A stretch of 21,876 nt of DNA from a virus: IMG/VR virus record IMGVR_UViG_3300037070_000273, positions 1 to 21,876 of that record; one strand, written 5' to 3'. Within the stretch, counting starts at the first letter, position 1, and each line of letters begins with the position of its first letter. Below, piece after piece: positions 20,348-21,876 of this stretch. The translations under genes were made by a program, and so were the position numbers. The notes under the pieces are model-generated. The model worked only from the letters and a program-made list of their open reading frames with translations, did no database searches and was not told the DNA's origin.

Positions 20348-21876
20348 ATGTTTGTAATCTTACCGGAAGACCCACCACCTATAGAAGATTGGGAGGCTTT
20401 CCAGGCTTGGGTAAGGCGACAAGCGCAGCCTAAGCCTGTAGAGGATATGTTTGCGGAACCGAGAATAACTCCCACGGTTCCTCCGCCTCCTGTTGAACCT
20501 GCACTGCCACCGTTAAGTCAGGAAGAGATAACTTCTGGCCGCGCATTTAAGGTGCCAGAGAAAGAGGATGAAAGTATCCTCGATCCTGTTACTCGCGTGC
20601 TTGGCGAGATGAAGAAGCGCGCTGCGGAGGAATTTCGTCCAGACGAGCCTCTAGGTCCACCAGAAGAAGAAGTGCAGAGAATACAGGGGCTTGGGCCATT
20701 GACTCCTAGCGTCCAAGATGTGGCTCGTGGCTTCGGTCGCGCTGCTGACTTTGCTACGCGCTCTCTAATGGGTGGTATAGCTGGCGCTTCTGGTGGGTTC
20801 GAGCAAGGTTTAATTGAAGCTGGAACTAGTCCCACAACGGCAGGGCAACTGACAAGGGACCTGAACTTAGAGGTATTGCGTCGTCAAGGAGGTATTACGC
20901 ATGGCGCACCAAGAGCCAAGCCTATTGAAGCAGCGAAGCATATCTTTACTAAAGAGATAGAGCCAGTCGTTAGAAAGCCTGAGATAACTAAGTGGGTTGA
21001 AGAGAATCCTAGAGCAGAATTTGTAGAAGAACCTCCGATTAAGTTAATCCCAGAAGCTCAGCTTAATTCTATTGGTACGCTAGAGAGAAGAAAGGTCATC
21101 AACCGTCAAGGCACCGTTCATACTAAGGTCAACGAGACATTCAAAGTAGGCGACGAAGAACTGCTAGTGCAATATAGTGTCTCTAAGGCTAGATCGGGTG
21201 GTGATCGAGCAGAGATTGACTTCACAGTTTATACACCACCTAAAGAAGGTGAAAGTTTACTATCTAGGAGACGTGAATCTGGTGCACCAGCACCAACAGT
21301 GAAGCAGGGGAGAGATACTTTATTCACTGTGGCTAGTAGTGTGGAAAAGTTCATCGAGAAAACCAAGCCTGAGAGTGTAGCGTTCCTTGCGGCAGACGAT
21401 AGACTAATTCCTACATACGAAGCTTTTGCTCACTCACTAGCCAGAAAGTACGACGGCCAAGTTGTCACCCTGCCAACAGATACAGGCGTGGCTACGGTTG
21501 AGTTTCCTAGGAATAGAGGAAATCTATTCGACCCAAATGTGCTTGGCTCTGGCTTTGGTGATTTCTCTGCTATCATGGGTGGTGCGTATGTTGCTGCTGG
21601 TAGCGCGCCATATCTTATTCGCGCAGGTGTTAATGCTGCGAAGAAAGCGTGGCCCAAGATGGGTATACGAACGGGTACAATTTTGGACCCAACTGAGACT
21701 CTTGGACCAAAAGTGTTGATGAACTTTGACCGTCCAAAGGATTTAATGAAGACGATTACTTCAAGTCCTGTCTCAGGTATGCTTAGTTTGCTTAAAGGTC
21801 TAGGTTATAATAAGAAGGCTATGTTTGATGCTTTTGAGAGTAACACGCTGGCAAGCGAAGGCCAGAAGATTGCCAT
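20348..21876 (+). CDS. large virion protein, 3' end beyond window
   Basis: The frame is open from ATG 20348 to the window edge, at least 509 residues. The start is Pro-rich and acidic (LPEDPPPIEDWEAFQAW, then PTVPPPPVEPALPPL) to about residue 60 and looks disordered. A Gly/Ala-rich helical patch follows near 135-155. At about 255-395 is a compact domain with a KVGDEELLVQYSVSK strand, then TLFTVASSVEKFIEKTKPES leading to VAFLAADD and a helix with AFAHSLARKYDG; I have seen similar phrases in large phage proteins, but cannot name the family. From about 415 a hydrophobic GGAYVAAGSAPYLI segment may contact membrane. This is probably the large internal virion (ejection) protein. There is no Shine-Dalgarno sequence, since palindrome copy 12 abuts the ATG. 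Copy 13 lies inside the gene. Confidence 0.75.
   Translation, partial: MFVILPEDPPPIEDWEAFQAWVRRQAQPKPVEDMFAEPRITPTVPPPPVEPALPPLSQEEITSGRAFKVPEKEDESILDPVTRVLGEMKKRAAEEFRPDEPLGPPEEEVQRIQGLGPLTPSVQDVARGFGRAADFATRSLMGGIAGASGGFEQGLIEAGTSPTTAGQLTRDLNLEVLRRQGGITHGAPRAKPIEAAKHIFTKEIEPVVRKPEITKWVEENPRAEFVEEPPIKLIPEAQLNSIGTLERRKVINRQGTVHTKVNETFKVGDEELLVQYSVSKARSGGDRAEIDFTVYTPPKEGESLLSRRRESGAPAPTVKQGRDTLFTVASSVEKFIEKTKPESVAFLAADDRLIPTYEAFAHSLARKYDGQVVTLPTDTGVATVEFPRNRGNLFDPNVLGSGFGDFSAIMGGAYVAAGSAPYLIRAGVNAAKKAWPKMGIRTGTILDPTETLGPKVLMNFDRPKDLMKTITSSPVSGMLSLLKGLGYNKKAMFDAFESNTLASEGQKIA
21037..21049. repeat. 13-bp palindrome copy 13 (inside the last CDS)
   Basis: GATTAAGTTAATC, read in the stop-free frame as Ile-Lys-Leu-Ile between prolines. 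No promoter-like hexamers follow. Confidence 0.95.

Noticed and set aside
2663-21049. Palindrome as a CtrA site (TTAA-N7-TTAA), Fur box (GATAAT-N-ATTATC) or FNR box
   Set aside because: The element has TTAA-N1-TTAA, not N7. It shares the 6-1-6 layout with Fur but differs at central half-site bases in every copy. FNR half-sites (TTGAT/ATCAA) are absent.
2663-21049. Palindrome as promoters for a T7-like phage RNA polymerase
   Set aside because: Such promoters are longer, asymmetric and all point in the direction of transcription. Here the element is symmetric, the central base is split 7:6 and flanks are not conserved.
2663-21049. Palindromes as intrinsic terminators or a CRISPR array
   Set aside because: The 13-bp dyad is AT-rich, can form only about a 5-bp stem with a 3-base loop and is not followed by T-runs. 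Spacing is irregular (about 0.5-4 kb), so there is no repeat-spacer array.

Overview
This window is the late (virion) half of a tailed double-stranded DNA phage genome, probably podovirus-like. All genes lie on the + strand. They are packed with overlaps or gaps of at most 46 bases, and no stretch over 300 bases lacks a gene. The gene order (portal, scaffold, major capsid protein, head-tail parts, a large nozzle-like protein, tailspike/fibres, lysin, ejection proteins) and the absence of a tape measure or contractile sheath suggest a short tail. Most start codons have a clear Shine-Dalgarno sequence, and two proteins carry Sec-type signal peptides, one with a lipobox. A Gram-negative host that uses ordinary sigma70 promoters is therefore likely, but this is inference and no taxon is claimed.

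Layout. 8-3161: portal and acidic scaffold. 3205-5294: HK97-fold major capsid protein and two head-associated proteins. 5355-8031: tail adaptor, nozzle-like protein and a small basic protein. 8056-16953: receptor-binding region, with a tailspike, a 1339-residue repeat protein with a signal peptide, a candidate lipoprotein, a small unknown protein and a collar-type fibre. 16950-17369: peptidoglycan peptidase. 17404-21876: GNAT-like protein and a run of probable DNA-ejection proteins, the last cut off by the window end.

The most striking feature is not a gene. A 13-bp perfect dyad, GATTAA(G/C)TTAATC, occurs 13 times without a mismatch, where far fewer than one copy is expected by chance. Eleven copies lie at gene junctions. 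In nine of these the element either abuts the upstream stop codon with no intervening base or supplies the TAA stop itself. At three gene starts (6031, 15619, 20348) it sits directly against the ATG and takes the place of a Shine-Dalgarno sequence. Two copies directly abut the -35 hexamer of strong sigma70 promoters with 17-bp spacers: 2663-2704 inside the scaffold gene, and 17364-17405 at consensus before the ejection block. The elements divide the late region into blocks of one or two translationally coupled genes. The closest published analogies I know are the stoperators of mycobacteriophage L5 and the start-associated sequences of cluster K mycobacteriophages. Here the site is a symmetric palindrome with variable flanks and mixed orientation. 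This suggests a dimeric DNA-binding protein acting across the late operon, or alternatively a recombination linker between gene cassettes. The protein that binds it is not recognisable in this window.
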